The translations under genes and the position numbers were made by a program. This document shows positions 26,950 to 36,456 of a DNA stretch of 64,000 bases, piece after piece (position 1 is the stretch's first letter; every line of letters begins with the position of its first letter). The notes under the pieces are model-generated. The model had not been told where the DNA came from. It was given only the letters and a program-made list of their open reading frames with translations, and did not search any database. Origin of the DNA: Pseudomonas guariconensis (GTDB lineage: Bacteria; Pseudomonadota; Gammaproteobacteria; Pseudomonadales; Pseudomonadaceae); assembly GCF_900102675.1 (NCBI RefSeq), contig NZ_FMYX01000001.1, forward strand, positions 1 to 64,000, written 5' to 3'.

Positions 26950-28068
26950 TCAGTCCAGGTGGGCGACGGCGATCAGGTTGTGGAAATGGGCGATGCCATG
27001 CTCGCTCACGCCGCTGCGCTGCTGGTCGACCATGATCCGGCCCTGGCCACGGTAGCCACGGGATTTCAGGCCTTTCTGCACGCTTTCGACTAGGCGCAGG
27101 TCTTCTGGGCGGAAGACTTCGCGGTACCAGTCGATCAGCTTGAGCTGCTCTTCGGTCAGGTCCTTGTTCAGGAAGTAGATGTCGTAGTGCTGCAGGGTGG
27201 TTTCGGCATCGACCGGGAACTCATAGATCACGGTCATGAAGTTGGCGCCTGGCGGCACGTTGAACATGGTGCACGGCCAGGCCCAGAAACCGGCGAACGA
27301 TGGGTCCTTGACGGATTCGTCGAACTTGAACGACTGCTCGGAGGGCTTGGCCAGGCCGTACTGCAGGGTCCAGTTGCCGTGCAGGCTATGGTTGTACTGG
27401 CCGACGTCGACGGAGTCGGAGAAACCTGGGTGGGCCGGGGCGCAGTGGTAGCACTCCAGGTAGTTGTCGACGATCGACTTCCAGTTGGCCGGGGTGTCGC
27501 TGACAAAACGCGCGGCCAGGTGCAGGTCGTCGATCACGGCGCAGGCTTCGCGCATGCGCTTTTGCAGACCCGGCAACTGGTCTTCCACGCTGCCGGCCTC
27601 CATGTCCATGTTGATGAAGATGAAGCCTGCGTACTCTTCGACGCGTAGCTGCACCAGGGTGGAGTTTTCCTTGTCGAAGTTGACCACGTTCTCGCAGTTG
27701 CGGGCGTGGGCCAGCTCGCCGTCGAGCTTGAAGGTCCAGGCGTGATACGGGCAGGTAATGACGTTCTTGGCCTTGCCGCTGCCTTCGAGCAGTTGGTGGC
27801 CACGGTGCGGGCAGACGTTGTAGAAGGCACGCAGCACATCGTCGCGGCCACGCACGACGATGATGCTCTCGCCGATCACCTGGCGGGTGATGTAGGCGTT
27901 CTTTTCAGCGACTTCGCTGCGATGACCGACGCAGATCCAGCTTTTGGCGAAGATCGCTTCTTTCTCATGCTCGAACACGGCGGCCTGGGTGTAGAAGTTG
28001 GCCGGAAGGGTGAAGGCCTCTTCAGGGTTGGCGCAGAAATCGGCTGGCAGTCGTTTGAAATCGTTCAT
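26950..28068 (-). CDS. cntA: Carnitine monooxygenase Rieske oxygenase subunit
   Basis: A 372-residue Rieske non-haem iron oxygenase. The [2Fe-2S] ligands are C86, H88, C106 and H109 (VCPHRGH; CPYHAW). The mononuclear iron ligands are H208, H213 and D323, and the bridging residue is E205 (DNYLECYHC). In most Rieske oxygenases the bridge is Asp; CntA is known for Glu at this position, and all these residue numbers coincide with those I recall for Acinetobacter baumannii CntA. It cleaves carnitine to trimethylamine and malic semialdehyde. A BCCT carrier upstream and an aldehyde dehydrogenase and reductase downstream fit. The betaine demethylase GbcA is the main alternative, but it is longer and lies in a different neighbourhood. 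Confidence 0.88.
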   Translation of the reverse strand: MNDFKRLPADFCANPEEAFTLPANFYTQAAVFEHEKEAIFAKSWICVGHRSEVAEKNAYITRQVIGESIIVVRGRDDVLRAFYNVCPHRGHQLLEGSGKAKNVITCPYHAWTFKLDGELAHARNCENVVNFDKENSTLVQLRVEEYAGFIFINMDMEAGSVEDQLPGLQKRMREACAVIDDLHLAARFVSDTPANWKSIVDNYLECYHCAPAHPGFSDSVDVGQYNHSLHGNWTLQYGLAKPSEQSFKFDESVKDPSFAGFWAWPCTMFNVPPGANFMTVIYEFPVDAETTLQHYDIYFLNKDLTEEQLKLIDWYREVFRPEDLRLVESVQKGLKSRGYRGQGRIMVDQQRSGVSEHGIAHFHNLIAVAHLD

Positions 28069-28090
28069 GGCTCTTTCTCGGTTTTTACTT

Positions 28091-28118
28091 ATTGGTTAAC
28101 GCGTATCTATTGGTTAAC
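28091..28118 (-). promoter_or_regulatory. Direct-repeat operator upstream of cntA
   Basis: ATTGGTTAAC occurs at 28091-28100 and again at 28109-28118, 18 nt apart, 23-50 bases upstream of the cntA start. The same two-half-site arrangement precedes the BCCT gene. It is probably the binding site of a carnitine-responsive regulator. Confidence 0.6.
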
Positions 28119-28151
28119 AAGTCGGGCAAAAAAATTTGGCCGGACGCTTTA

Positions 28152-28168
28152 GGGCTGCTATGCAGCCC
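28152..28168 (-). terminator. Small hairpin downstream of the BCCT gene
   Basis: GGGCTGC, TAT, GCAGCCC form a perfect 7-bp stem about 55 bases beyond the BCCT stop. A REP-like GCAGGCTTCGCCAGCGCCTAC follows in the gap (28172 onward). No T tract is evident. Confidence 0.4.
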
Positions 28169-28222
28169 ATCGCAGGCTTCGCCAGCGCCTACAGGAGACT
28201 GGCGATGCCCTGGGTCATGCGA

Positions 28223-29821
28223 TCAATGCAGGGCAGCGGCGCTGCGCGGTGCCTGGTGCTCCGGCTCTTCGCCGGCCAGGCGCGCGGCCTCTTCTTCGAT
28301 ACGGTAGGCCGGAACCTGGCCGTAGTCGGCGGCGAGCCATTTGAAGAAGCCGTAGATCTTCACCAGCAGGATCACCATGAAGGGGATCGCGGTGAGGACC
28401 ACAGCGGTCTTCATGGTCGACAGCGAGGCCTTGGCGAACAGCATGGCCAGCGGCACCAGGGTCAGCACGATGCACCAGAACAGACGCAGGGTCGGGGTCG
28501 GGTCCTCGCCTTCGCGCAGGTTGCGGGTGCTGGTGGCGGCCACGGCGTAGGCCGCTGCATCCATGTGCGAGGCGCAGAACACCGCCATGATGAACAGGTA
28601 CACCGCCAGGAACAGGGTGCCCCATGGCAGGGCCAGCAACAGGTCGGTCACTGCGGCTTCGCCACCGACGCTGCTCAGCAGCTTTGGCACGTCGATCTGG
28701 CCGTTGATGAACTGGTGCATGCTGTAGCTTTCCAGGGCGCCGAAGAAGAACCAGCAACCGAAGCTGCCGCCCAGCAACAGGGCGAACACCACTTCCTTGA
28801 TCTGACGGCCGCGCGAGACACGGGCGACGAACATGGCAACGCCTGGGGCGTAGGACACCCACCACAACCAATAGAACACGGTCCAGTTGCGGGTGAAGGC
28901 GCCGTCACCGGCAGGGTCGGTGAACAGGCTCATGTGCACGTAGTGCTGGATCATCAGGCCGATGGCGTTGGCAGTGTTGTTGACGGTGAACTGGGTCGGA
29001 CCGACCAGCAGCACGACCACGGCGAACAACAGGGCGCCGATGCACACCATCTTCGACAGGCGCTGCAGGCCACCGTCGATGCCGATGTAGGAGCTGAGCG
29101 AGAACAGCAGCGCTACCGCACCGATCACCATCAATTGCACGGTGAAGGTGTTGGGAGTGCCGGCTAGGTCCGACAGGCCGCGGGTCAGGGTCGAGGCGGT
29201 CAAGGCCAGGGAAACGGTCAGCGCGCCCATCATGGTCAGCAGGAAGATCAGGTCGACGGTGCGTCCCACAGGGCCGGTGGCCTTGAAGCCGGTCACCGCT
29301 TCGATGATCGAGGCCAGGTTCAAGCCGCTCTTCTTGCGCACGTGGAAGTGGTAGGCCATGGCCAGCGAGGCCAGGGCGTAGATCGACCAGGCGCTGATAC
29401 CCCAGTGGAAGAACGAGTAGCTGACGCTGTACTCCAGAGCTTGGGCCGACATCGGGGCGATGTTAAGACCGGGGGTCTGGTAGTAGTAGGCCCATTCCAT
29501 CACGCCCCAGTACAGGGTCGAGGAACCCATGCCGGCGCAGATGAACATGAAGACCCAGGTCGCCGTGGAATATTCCGGTTTGCCAGCGCCCAGGCGGATG
29601 TTGCCGTACTTGCTGAAGGCAAGGTACAGAACGGCCAGGGAACTGCCGAACACCAGCACCTGGACGCTGGTGCCGAAGGTACGGGTGGACAGTTCGAACA
29701 GGTGGTTGGCCATGCTTTCCGCTTGGGCGGGGTAGGCAGCAAGGCCGATGACAGTGAGCAGTACAGCGATCAGGCTCACGGTAATCAGGAACACATCAAT
29801 CTTTTTATTGTTGTGGGACAT
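28223..29821 (-). CDS. BCCT-family transporter, probable L-carnitine carrier
   Basis: A 532-residue, about twelve-helix betaine/carnitine/choline transporter. Family signatures are visible: the glycine-rich helix 3 ([21 protein letters not shown]) and the Trp-rich helix 8 ([20 protein letters not shown]) that form the trimethylammonium box. The ATG at 29821 has an AGGAG site; the track's TTG three bases upstream is not needed. It lies upstream of cntA in the same direction with its own promoter, which shares a direct-repeat motif with cntA. The substrate is therefore most likely carnitine, with gamma-butyrobetaine or betaine as alternatives. Confidence 0.88.
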   Translation of the reverse strand: MSHNNKKIDVFLITVSLIAVLLTVIGLAAYPAQAESMANHLFELSTRTFGTSVQVLVFGSSLAVLYLAFSKYGNIRLGAGKPEYSTATWVFMFICAGMGSSTLYWGVMEWAYYYQTPGLNIAPMSAQALEYSVSYSFFHWGISAWSIYALASLAMAYHFHVRKKSGLNLASIIEAVTGFKATGPVGRTVDLIFLLTMMGALTVSLALTASTLTRGLSDLAGTPNTFTVQLMVIGAVALLFSLSSYIGIDGGLQRLSKMVCIGALLFAVVVLLVGPTQFTVNNTANAIGLMIQHYVHMSLFTDPAGDGAFTRNWTVFYWLWWVSYAPGVAMFVARVSRGRQIKEVVFALLLGGSFGCWFFFGALESYSMHQFINGQIDVPKLLSSVGGEAAVTDLLLALPWGTLFLAVYLFIMAVFCASHMDAAAYAVAATSTRNLREGEDPTPTLRLFWCIVLTLVPLAMLFAKASLSTMKTAVVLTAIPFMVILLVKIYGFFKWLAADYGQVPAYRIEEEAARLAGEEPEHQAPRSAAALH

Positions 29822-29903
29822 CAATTGTCTCCTGGAGCGTTTGGAATGCTAAGCGCTTGGGAAGTCCATGTCAGATAGAGCTTTTTTCCTCGACTGTTAA
29901 CCT

Positions 29904-29930
29904 AAAGTTTACGCATATCTTTTGGTTAAC
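29904..29930 (-). promoter_or_regulatory. Direct-repeat operator upstream of the BCCT gene
   Basis: TTTGGTTAAC at 29921-29930 is preceded at the same 18-nt spacing by AAAGTTTAC (29904-29912). The region between the half-sites (GCATATCT) also resembles that at cntA (GCGTATCT). A further GTTAACC is at 29896-29902. The element lies 83-109 bases upstream of the ATG. Confidence 0.6.
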
Positions 29931-30000
29931 GAAGTGTGCATTGAAATGGGGCAAAACTGCAATAGGATCGTCAGACAATCTGATGGTTGGTGGCGTCTAT

Positions 30001-30057
30001 TTCGCGGGTAAACCCGCTCCTCCAGGGTCGCGGGGCCTGGCGAGCGGGTTTATTTGC
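30001..30057. repeat. Putida-type REP element
   Basis: TTCGCGGGTAAACCCGCTCC at 30001-30020 is followed by an inverted partner GAGCGGGTTTA at 30042-30052. It lies just beyond the dmlA stop, between dmlA and the BCCT promoter. Confidence 0.8.
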
Positions 30058-30074
30058 TAATGGACGCCGCCGAA

Positions 30075-31166
30075 TCAGGCCCCCAGCAGTTCTGCGATGG
30101 CCTTGCCGACTTCCTGGGTCGAGCGGTTCCCGCCCATGTCGCGGGTGGTATCGCCGTTGGCGATGACCGTCTCGATGGCCTTGAGGATGTCGTCATGGGC
30201 GGCCTGGTAGCGGGCGTCTTCACTGTCCTTGCCGAGGAATTCGAGCATCAGCGCGCCGGACCAGATCATGGCGATCGGGTTGGCGATGTTCTTGCCGTAG
30301 ATGTCCGGCGCCGAGCCGTGTACCGGTTCGAACAGCGATGGGAACTTGCGCTCTGGGTTGAGGTTGGCCGACGGTGCGATACCGATGGTGCCCGCGCAGG
30401 CCGGGCCCAGATCCGAGAGGATGTCGCCGAACAGGTTGGACGCCACCACCACGTCGAAGCGTTCCGGCTGCAGCACGAAGCGGGCGCAGAGGATGTCGAT
30501 GTGCTGTTTGTCCCAGCTGATCTCTGGGTAGTTGGCTGCCATGGCGGCGGTGCGCTCGTCCCAGTAAGGCATGCTCACGGCCATGCCGTTGGACTTGGTC
30601 GCGGAGGTGACGTGCTTGCGCTCGCGGGTCTGGGCCACGTCGAACGCGTACTTGAGGATGCGGTCCACACCACGGCGGGTGAACACCGACTCCTGCAGGA
30701 CGAACTCGTTCTCGGTGTTCTCGAACATGCGACCGCCCAGGGAGGAGTATTCGCCTTCGGTGTTTTCGCGAATCACCACGAAGTCGATGTCACCCGGTTG
30801 CTTGTTGGCCAGCGGGCAGGGCACGCCAGGGAACAGGCGAACCGGACGGATGTTCACGTACTGGTCGAAGTCGCGGCGGAACTTGAGCAGCGAGCCCCAC
30901 AGGGAAATGTGGTCCGGGACTTTGTCTGGCCAGCCGACCGCACCGAAGTACAAGGCGTCGAAGCCCTTGAGCTGTTCGAACCAGTCGTCGGGCATCATCT
31001 TGCCGTGAGCCAGGTAGTAGTCGCAGCTGGCCCACTCGAAGAATTCGATCTCAAGGTTCAGGCCATGTTTGCGCGCGGCGGCTTCGACCACGCGGATGCC
31101 TTCGGGGAGGACTTCGTTGCCGATGCCGTCACCGGGGATGGCGGCGATTTTGAAAGTCTTGCTCAT
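30075..31166 (-). CDS. dmlA: Tartrate dehydrogenase / D-malate dehydrogenase (decarboxylating)
   Basis: A 363-residue beta-decarboxylating dehydrogenase of the isopropylmalate/isocitrate family, TtuC/DmlA branch. Recognisable are IAAIPGDGIGNEVLPEGIRV, the substrate loop VIRENTEGEYSSLGG, the metal-binding NLFGDILSDLG and the NAD loop FEPVHGSAPDIYGKNIANP. It oxidises D-malate or tartrate and decarboxylates it to pyruvate. L-carnitine has R configuration, so CntAB plus an aldehyde dehydrogenase would give D-malate; this enzyme closes the route to central metabolism. A divergent LysR gene begins 100 bp away. TtuC activity on tartrate remains an alternative. Confidence 0.87.
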   Translation of the reverse strand: MSKTFKIAAIPGDGIGNEVLPEGIRVVEAAARKHGLNLEIEFFEWASCDYYLAHGKMMPDDWFEQLKGFDALYFGAVGWPDKVPDHISLWGSLLKFRRDFDQYVNIRPVRLFPGVPCPLANKQPGDIDFVVIRENTEGEYSSLGGRMFENTENEFVLQESVFTRRGVDRILKYAFDVAQTRERKHVTSATKSNGMAVSMPYWDERTAAMAANYPEISWDKQHIDILCARFVLQPERFDVVVASNLFGDILSDLGPACAGTIGIAPSANLNPERKFPSLFEPVHGSAPDIYGKNIANPIAMIWSGALMLEFLGKDSEDARYQAAHDDILKAIETVIANGDTTRDMGGNRSTQEVGKAIAELLGA

Positions 31167-31265
31167 GGGGGCGCACTCGCTGTTCTGGGTAACGGATGCT
31201 GGCCATGCTATAAGGACGCTAACCGGAGATAATCTGGTGAATCATCAATTCTTGGTGCACGAATC

Positions 31266-32177
31266 GTGAATAATCTGCCTAACCTTGACGACCTGGATAT
31301 CTTCCTGCAGGTGGCGCGCCGCGCCAGCTTCGCCGCCGTGGCCGACGAGCGCGGCATGTCGGCTGCCTTTGTCAGCAAGCGTATTCGTCTGCTTGAGGAG
31401 AATCTCGGTGTGCGCCTGCTGCACCGCACCACCCGGCGGGTGACGGTGAGCGAGGAGGGCGAGCGGGTGTACCAGTGGGCGTTGCAGATCTTCGAATCCC
31501 TGCAACGCATGGACGATGACCTCAACGCTGGCCAGCGCGAACCGGCCGGGCAGTTGCGTATCGCCAGCAGCCTGGGGCTGGGCCGACGCTTCGTGGCGCC
31601 TGCGCTGTCGGAGCTGGCGGCGCGCTACCCGAAGCTGGATATCCGCCTGGATGTGCATGACCGCCTGATCGACCTGATTGCCGAGGGGGTGGACCTGGAC
31701 ATTCGCGTGGGCAACGTCATTGCGCCGAACCTGATCGCCAAGCTCCTGGCGCGCAACCGTCGGGTGCTGTGCGCGGCACCTGGCTACCTGGCGCGCAGGG
31801 GCACGCCCAAAAGCCTGGCGGATCTGGCCAGCCATGACTGCCTGGTGATCAAGGAGCGTGACCACCCGTTTGGTGTATGGCACCTGGAGGGACCAGGCGG
31901 CGAGCAAAGCGTGCGGGTGACCGGCCCGTTGTCCAGCAACCATGGCGAGGTGGCGCACCAATGGTGCCTGGATGGGCGGGGCATCCTGTTGCGCTCATGG
32001 TGGGATGTGCACGACAACCTTGCCGACGGGCGACTGGTTCAGGTGCTGGAGGACTACCAGCAGGCGGCGGACATCTGGGCGGTGTACACCACGCCCCTGG
32101 CCGGGTCGGCCAAGGTGCGGGTGGCGGTGGAGTTCTTCCGGCAGTACTTCGCCGAGCGATATCAGCTGCCTGTGTGA
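31266..32177 (+). CDS. LysR-family regulator, DmlR-like
   Basis: A 303-residue LysR protein. The N-terminal HTH is at residues 7-65 (DDLDIFLQVARRASFAAVAD, then SAAFVSKRIRLLEENLGVRL) and the effector-binding domain at about 90-295 (QLRIASSLGLGRRFVAPAL). GTG start at 31266. It is divergent from the D-malate dehydrogenase gene, as DmlR is from dmlA in E. coli. It is therefore its likely activator, with D-malate or a related acid as inducer. Confidence 0.85.
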   Translation: MNNLPNLDDLDIFLQVARRASFAAVADERGMSAAFVSKRIRLLEENLGVRLLHRTTRRVTVSEEGERVYQWALQIFESLQRMDDDLNAGQREPAGQLRIASSLGLGRRFVAPALSELAARYPKLDIRLDVHDRLIDLIAEGVDLDIRVGNVIAPNLIAKLLARNRRVLCAAPGYLARRGTPKSLADLASHDCLVIKERDHPFGVWHLEGPGGEQSVRVTGPLSSNHGEVAHQWCLDGRGILLRSWWDVHDNLADGRLVQVLEDYQQAADIWAVYTTPLAGSAKVRVAVEFFRQYFAERYQLPV

Positions 32178-32201
32178 GCCTTGATGTTCAGCGTTGTTGC
32201 G

Positions 32202-32278
32202 TTCGCGGGTAAACCCGCTCCCACAGGGACAGCGGTGTCATTGAGAGCACCGCAGAGCCTGTGGGAGCGGGCTTAGCC
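32202..32278. repeat. Putida-type REP pair between convergent genes
   Basis: TTCGCGGGTAAACCCGCTCC begins at 32202 and continues CCACAGG; the inverted partner CCTGTGGGAGCGGGC starts at 32258. The pair lies between the lysR and ABC ATPase stops and may serve as a bidirectional terminator. Confidence 0.85.
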
Positions 32279-32313
32279 ATGAAAGGGCCGGTACGCTCTG
32301 CGCCTGACCCTGC

Positions 32314-33462
32314 TCAATGCGCTCCGGCAGCTTTGCTCAGGTCACTCTCGGCCCATTCGGTGTAGATGCAGGCATCAGCGACTGCCCAGCGGACCTTCAC
32401 GGTATCTCCGGGCTGCATCGGCATGCCGGCTGCCGACAGCGCCTTGACGGTCATTTCGGTGCCGCCGACAGTCACCACATGGCAGGTCTGGCTCTCGCCG
32501 AGGAACAACACTTCCCCTACCTTGGCGGTCACTTCGTTCCAGCCGGCGGGCAATGGCTCGCGGGCTGCCTGCTCGGCGCTCAAGGCCAGGGCTTTTTCCG
32601 GGCGCACCATGATCAGCGCATCCTGCCCGGCATTAAGGCCCGTGGTCAGGCGGATCGCCAAGGACTGCCCTTCGAACGCGGCCGCGCCATGGCTGCTGGC
32701 CTTGACCCGCAGGAAGTTGGAATTGCCCAAAAACGATGCCACGAAGGCATTCGGCGGGTTCTGGTACAGGTCATAACCCGTGCCCAGGCCGACGATCTTG
32801 CCGTGGCTGAAGATCGCGATGCGCTGGGACAGGCGCATGGCTTCTTCCTGGTCGTGGGTCACGTAGACGATGGTGATCCCCAGGCGGCGGTGCAACTGGC
32901 GCAGTTCGTCCTGCAGGTCTTCGCGCAGCTTCTTGTCCAGCGCGCCCAGGGGCTCGTCCATCAGCAGGATGCGCGGCTCGTACACCAGCGCCCGGGCAAT
33001 GGCCACGCGTTGCTGCTGACCACCGGAGAGCTGGGCGGGGCGGCGGTGGGCGAACTTTTCCAGCTGCACCAGCTTGAGCATGGCGTCGACCCGCTTGGCG
33101 GTCTCGGCGGCGCTCTGCTTGCGGATCGCCAGGGGGAAGGCGATGTTGTCGCGCACCGACAGGTGCGGGAACAGCGAGTAGCGCTGGAACACCATGCCGA
33201 TGTCACGCTTGTGCGGCGGCACTTTCACCAGCGATTGGCCGTCCACCAGGATTTCGCCGCTGCTGGGGGTCTCGAAGCCTGCCAGCATGGACAGGGTGGT
33301 GGACTTGCCCGAGCCGCTGGAGCCAAGGAACGTCAGGAACTCGCCGTCCTGGATCTCCAGGTTGATGTTGTCCACCGCGGCGAAGTCGCCGTAGTGCTTG
33401 TTCAGGTTGCGCAGGCTGACCAGGGTCTTGGCGGGCGCGGCATCTTTCATCACTGCACTCAT
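32314..33462 (-). CDS. ABC transporter ATP-binding protein, polyamine type (PotA/PotG-like)
   Basis: A 382-residue ATPase. Walker A is at residues 47-55 (GSSGSGKST), the LSGGQ signature at 145-149, and Walker B ends at D169-E170 (RILLMDEP). A C-terminal TOBE domain from about 290 is typical of polyamine, iron(III) and thiamine importers. It is the last of four co-directional genes (binding protein, two permeases, ATPase). The operon lies behind a copy of the TGGAATACCA-type operator. The substrate is unknown; the system is polyamine-like by family. Confidence 0.88.
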   Translation of the reverse strand: MSAVMKDAAPAKTLVSLRNLNKHYGDFAAVDNINLEIQDGEFLTFLGSSGSGKSTTLSMLAGFETPSSGEILVDGQSLVKVPPHKRDIGMVFQRYSLFPHLSVRDNIAFPLAIRKQSAAETAKRVDAMLKLVQLEKFAHRRPAQLSGGQQQRVAIARALVYEPRILLMDEPLGALDKKLREDLQDELRQLHRRLGITIVYVTHDQEEAMRLSQRIAIFSHGKIVGLGTGYDLYQNPPNAFVASFLGNSNFLRVKASSHGAAAFEGQSLAIRLTTGLNAGQDALIMVRPEKALALSAEQAAREPLPAGWNEVTAKVGEVLFLGESQTCHVVTVGGTEMTVKALSAAGMPMQPGDTVKVRWAVADACIYTEWAESDLSKAAGAH

Positions 33463-33481
33463 TGTTGTTGTCTCCGGGCGC

Positions 33482-34291
33482 TCAGGCGCTGACTTCGTTG
33501 CGCCGGCGCAGGGCGGCGGCGATGACCATGACCAGGACCGACAGGCCGATCAGCAGCGTCGAGGCGACGGCGATCACTGGGGTCAGGTCCTGGCGCAGGG
33601 TGGTCCACATCTTCACGGGCAGGGTCTGCAGGGTTGGGCTGGCCATCATCACGCTGAGCACCACCTCGTCCCAAGAGACCAAAAAGGCGAACAGGCCACC
33701 GGCGATCATCCCTGGACGGATCGCCGGGAAGGTCACCTTGAAGATCGCCTGCAAGCGCGAGGCGCCGCAGATCACCGCGGCGTCCTCGATCGACTGGTCG
33801 AACAGCTTGAGCGAGTTGATGATCGAGATGATGGTGAAAGGCAGCGCGACGATGACGTGGCTGACCACGAAGGAGAACAGCGTGCCGGTGTAGCCGAGCT
33901 TGAGGAACAGCGCGTACACCGCCACGGCGATGATCACCAGCGGCACGATCATCGGCAGGGTGAACAGGCCATACAGCAGCTCGCGGCCTGGGAAGCGTCC
34001 GCGTACCAGGGCAAAGGCCGTGGGCAGGCCCAGCAGTACGGCGCAGATCGTGGTGAGCACGGCCACCTTGAGGCTGGCCAGGGCAGCGTCCATCCACTCG
34101 GGGTTGGAGAAGAACTGGCCGTACCACTTCAAGGTCCAGCCGGGTGGGGGGAACACCAGCCACTGGGACGAGCCGAACGACAGCAGCACGATGAACAGGA
34201 TCGGCAGCAGCAGGAAGGCCGCGATCACCCCGGTGGTCAGGTACAGGCCCGTGCGCAGCGGCCGGCCCATGGCATTGGGAGTCAGGAGCAT
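33482..34291 (-). CDS. ABC transporter permease, PotC/PotI-like
   Basis: A 269-residue inner-membrane permease with six hydrophobic segments. The BPD_transp_1 EAA-type loop is visible as EDAAVICGASRLQAIFKVTF, then PAIRPGMIAG. It pairs with the other permease to form the channel of the importer. The start is 7 bp from the upstream permease stop; the ATPase start follows after 19 bp. Confidence 0.88.
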   Translation of the reverse strand: MLLTPNAMGRPLRTGLYLTTGVIAAFLLLPILFIVLLSFGSSQWLVFPPPGWTLKWYGQFFSNPEWMDAALASLKVAVLTTICAVLLGLPTAFALVRGRFPGRELLYGLFTLPMIVPLVIIAVAVYALFLKLGYTGTLFSFVVSHVIVALPFTIISIINSLKLFDQSIEDAAVICGASRLQAIFKVTFPAIRPGMIAGGLFAFLVSWDEVVLSVMMASPTLQTLPVKMWTTLRQDLTPVIAVASTLLIGLSVLVMVIAAALRRRNEVSA

Positions 34292-34297
34292 GGCGGT

Positions 34298-35215
34298 TTA
34301 CCTCGCGTTGCCGACCGGGGATTCCGGCTGCAGCTTCAGGTAGAAGTAGAAGAGCACCAGGGTGATCAGTACCAGCAACGCAGCGGCGGCGCTGGCCAGG
34401 CCCCAGTTGAGGAACGATTGCACCTGCTGGACGATGAATTCAGGCAGCATCATGTTCTGTGCGCCGCCGAGCAGGGCGGGGGTCACGTAGTAACCGAGCG
34501 ACATGACGAACACCATCAGCGCGCCGGAGAACAGCCCCGAGCGGCACAGTGGGATGAACACCTTCCAGAAGTTGGTCCAAGGGCTCGCGCCGCAGATCGA
34601 GCCGGCCTGCAGGACCATCGGGTCGATGGCCTGCATGGTCGCCTGCAGCGGCAGCACGATGAACGGAATCATGATGTAGCTCATGCCGATCACCACGCCT
34701 GTGAGGTTGTGCACCATCTCCAGCGGCGCATCGATGATGCCCAGCGCCATCAACACCTTGTTGATCACCCCCGAGGCCTGCAGCAGCACCAGCCAGGAGT
34801 AGGTGCGGGCCAGCAGGCTGGTCCACATCGACAACAGTACGATGTTCAGCAGCCAGCGGCCCCAGCCGCGCGGCACCAGGGTGATCGCCCAAGCCAGCGG
34901 GAAGCCCAGCAGCACGCTGATCAGGGTCACCAAGCCCGCCACAGAGAAGGTGTTGAACAGCACCCGCGCATAAGCCGAATTGGCGAACAACTGTTCATAG
35001 TTGCCTAGCCCCGGTACGGGCTCCAACACCCCGCGCAGCAACAGGCCAATCAGCGGGGCGAAGAAGAACAGGCCCAGGAAAAGCAGCGCCGGCAGCAGAT
35101 TGCGGCTGCCCCGCCAGCGCTGGCTCAGGGGAGGGCGGCGCACGGCCGCTCCCGGGGCGCCGGTGCCGCTAGGGGCACCTTGGGCGTTGTGCAAGGCGTT
35201 GATGGCGACTTTCAT
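34298..35215 (-). CDS. ABC transporter permease, PotB/PotH-like
   Basis: A 305-residue permease with an extended N-terminus (about 45 polar residues) and then six membrane segments. Its EAA loop reads QAGSICGASPWTNFWKVFI, then PLCRSGLFSGA. The ATG at 35215 overlaps the stop of the binding-protein gene (ATGA), so the two are coupled. Partner of the downstream permease. Confidence 0.88.
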   Translation of the reverse strand: MKVAINALHNAQGAPSGTGAPGAAVRRPPLSQRWRGSRNLLPALLFLGLFFFAPLIGLLLRGVLEPVPGLGNYEQLFANSAYARVLFNTFSVAGLVTLISVLLGFPLAWAITLVPRGWGRWLLNIVLLSMWTSLLARTYSWLVLLQASGVINKVLMALGIIDAPLEMVHNLTGVVIGMSYIMIPFIVLPLQATMQAIDPMVLQAGSICGASPWTNFWKVFIPLCRSGLFSGALMVFVMSLGYYVTPALLGGAQNMMLPEFIVQQVQSFLNWGLASAAAALLVLITLVLFYFYLKLQPESPVGNAR

Positions 35216-36237
35216 TTGACCAGCCACTCATTCCAGCGGGCCGCGATGGCCTGGCCGTTCTTCGCCCAGTAGGCGAAGTCCAGGGTCACCTGGTCCTGGG
35301 CATAGGCAGTCGGCAGGTTCGGTGCCAGCTCCGGCTTGAGCTGGGCGATGCTGTCGAGGTTGACCGGGGCGTAGGCGGTGAGATTGGCAAAGTCCGCTTG
35401 CCCCTTGGCGCTGCTGGCGTTGGCCAAGAACTTCATGGCCGCGTCCTTGTTCTTGGCGCCCTTGGGAATGACCAGGAAATCGGCCATGACCAGGTTCTGC
35501 TTCCAGCTCACGCCCACCGGCGCACCGTCCTGCTGCAAGGCGTAGACCCGACCGTTCCAGAACTGCCCGAGCGAGGCTTCACCGGAGGCAAGCAGTTGCT
35601 GGGACTGGGCGCCGCCGCCCCACCAGACGATGTCTTTCTTGATGGTGTCGAGCTTCTTGAAGGCGCGGTCCAGGTCCAGGGGGTAGAGTTTGTCCGCCGG
35701 TACGCCGTCGGCCAGCAGGGCCAGCTCCAAGACACCGGGGCTCGGCCATTTGTACAGGGCGCGCTTGCCGGGGTAGGTCTTGGTGTCGAACAGGGCCGAC
35801 CAGTCCACCGGCTTGTTGGCGCCGAGCTTGCCTTCGTTGTAGCCGAGCACGAAGGAGAAGAAGAACGAGCCGACGCCATGGTCGGAAACGAATCGCGGGT
35901 CGATGCGGTCGCGCTGGATCGTGGTGAAGTCCAAAGGCTCAAGCAAGCCTTCGCTGGCGGCGCGCAGGGCGAAATCGGCTTCGACATCGACCACGTCCCA
36001 CTGCACGTTGCCGCTCTCGACCATGGCCTTGAGCTTGCCGTAGTCGGTGGGGCCGTCCTGCACGACCTTGATCTTGCTGCTTTCGCTGAAGGGTTCGGCC
36101 CATGCCTGTTTCTGGGCGTCCTGGGTGGTGCCGCCCCAGCTGACGAAGCTCATGCTGTCAGCAGCCAGGGTGGCTTGGCAGGCCAGGGAGAGCAGGCTGG
36201 CGGACAGCACTGCGGTGACTCGTTTGCTCAACAGCAT
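35212..36237 (-). CDS. ABC transporter periplasmic substrate-binding protein, PotD/spermidine-type
   Basis: A 341-residue binding protein. I chose the ATG at 36237 (MLLSKRVTAVL) because it has a GAGGG site and gives a clean signal peptide, cleaved around residue 25 (ATLAAD); an ATG at 36252 is also in frame. The mature protein begins MSFVSWGGTTQDAQKQAWA, typical of the PotD/PotF family, with QWDVVDVEADFAL and DIVWWGGGAQSQQLLASGE further on. Inner residues that would set polyamine versus other ligands cannot be judged. First gene of the importer operon. Confidence 0.85.
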   Translation of the reverse strand: MLLSKRVTAVLSASLLSLACQATLAADSMSFVSWGGTTQDAQKQAWAEPFSESSKIKVVQDGPTDYGKLKAMVESGNVQWDVVDVEADFALRAASEGLLEPLDFTTIQRDRIDPRFVSDHGVGSFFFSFVLGYNEGKLGANKPVDWSALFDTKTYPGKRALYKWPSPGVLELALLADGVPADKLYPLDLDRAFKKLDTIKKDIVWWGGGAQSQQLLASGEASLGQFWNGRVYALQQDGAPVGVSWKQNLVMADFLVIPKGAKNKDAAMKFLANASSAKGQADFANLTAYAPVNLDSIAQLKPELAPNLPTAYAQDQVTLDFAYWAKNGQAIAARWNEWLVK

Positions 36238-36383
36238 GGTTAACGCCCTCATTGCTTTTGTTATTTGAGCGGGCTTCCTGTCGCCCGCCATGTATTCGGG
36301 GAGCAGCTTTCCAACGATGTCGCGTGGCCGTTGTTTGAAGTGTAGGTGCGGCCGGAAATCTAAGGTCTACGGGATATCATATT

Positions 36384-36395
36384 ATGGTATTCCAA
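36384..36395 (-). promoter_or_regulatory. GntR-type operator, site 1 (ABC importer)
   Basis: Read on the minus strand: TTGGAATACCAT, followed by AATATGATATC. It lies about 150 bases upstream of the binding-protein start. The 17 nt TTGGAATACCATAATAT are identical to site 5 in front of the NCS1 permease at 50948. Confidence 0.65.
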
Positions 36396-36456
36396 ACTTT
36401 TCGCAAGAGGTCGAAGGCGACCGGCCATCACTAAAAACGCCGGCCCCACTCAGCGA

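Noticed and set aside
33398..35008. 536-residue plus-strand open frame
   Set aside because: It is antisense to the ABC permease and ATPase genes, with a composition dominated by Q, H, R, G and E, typical of GC-rich shadow frames, and no recognisable domain.
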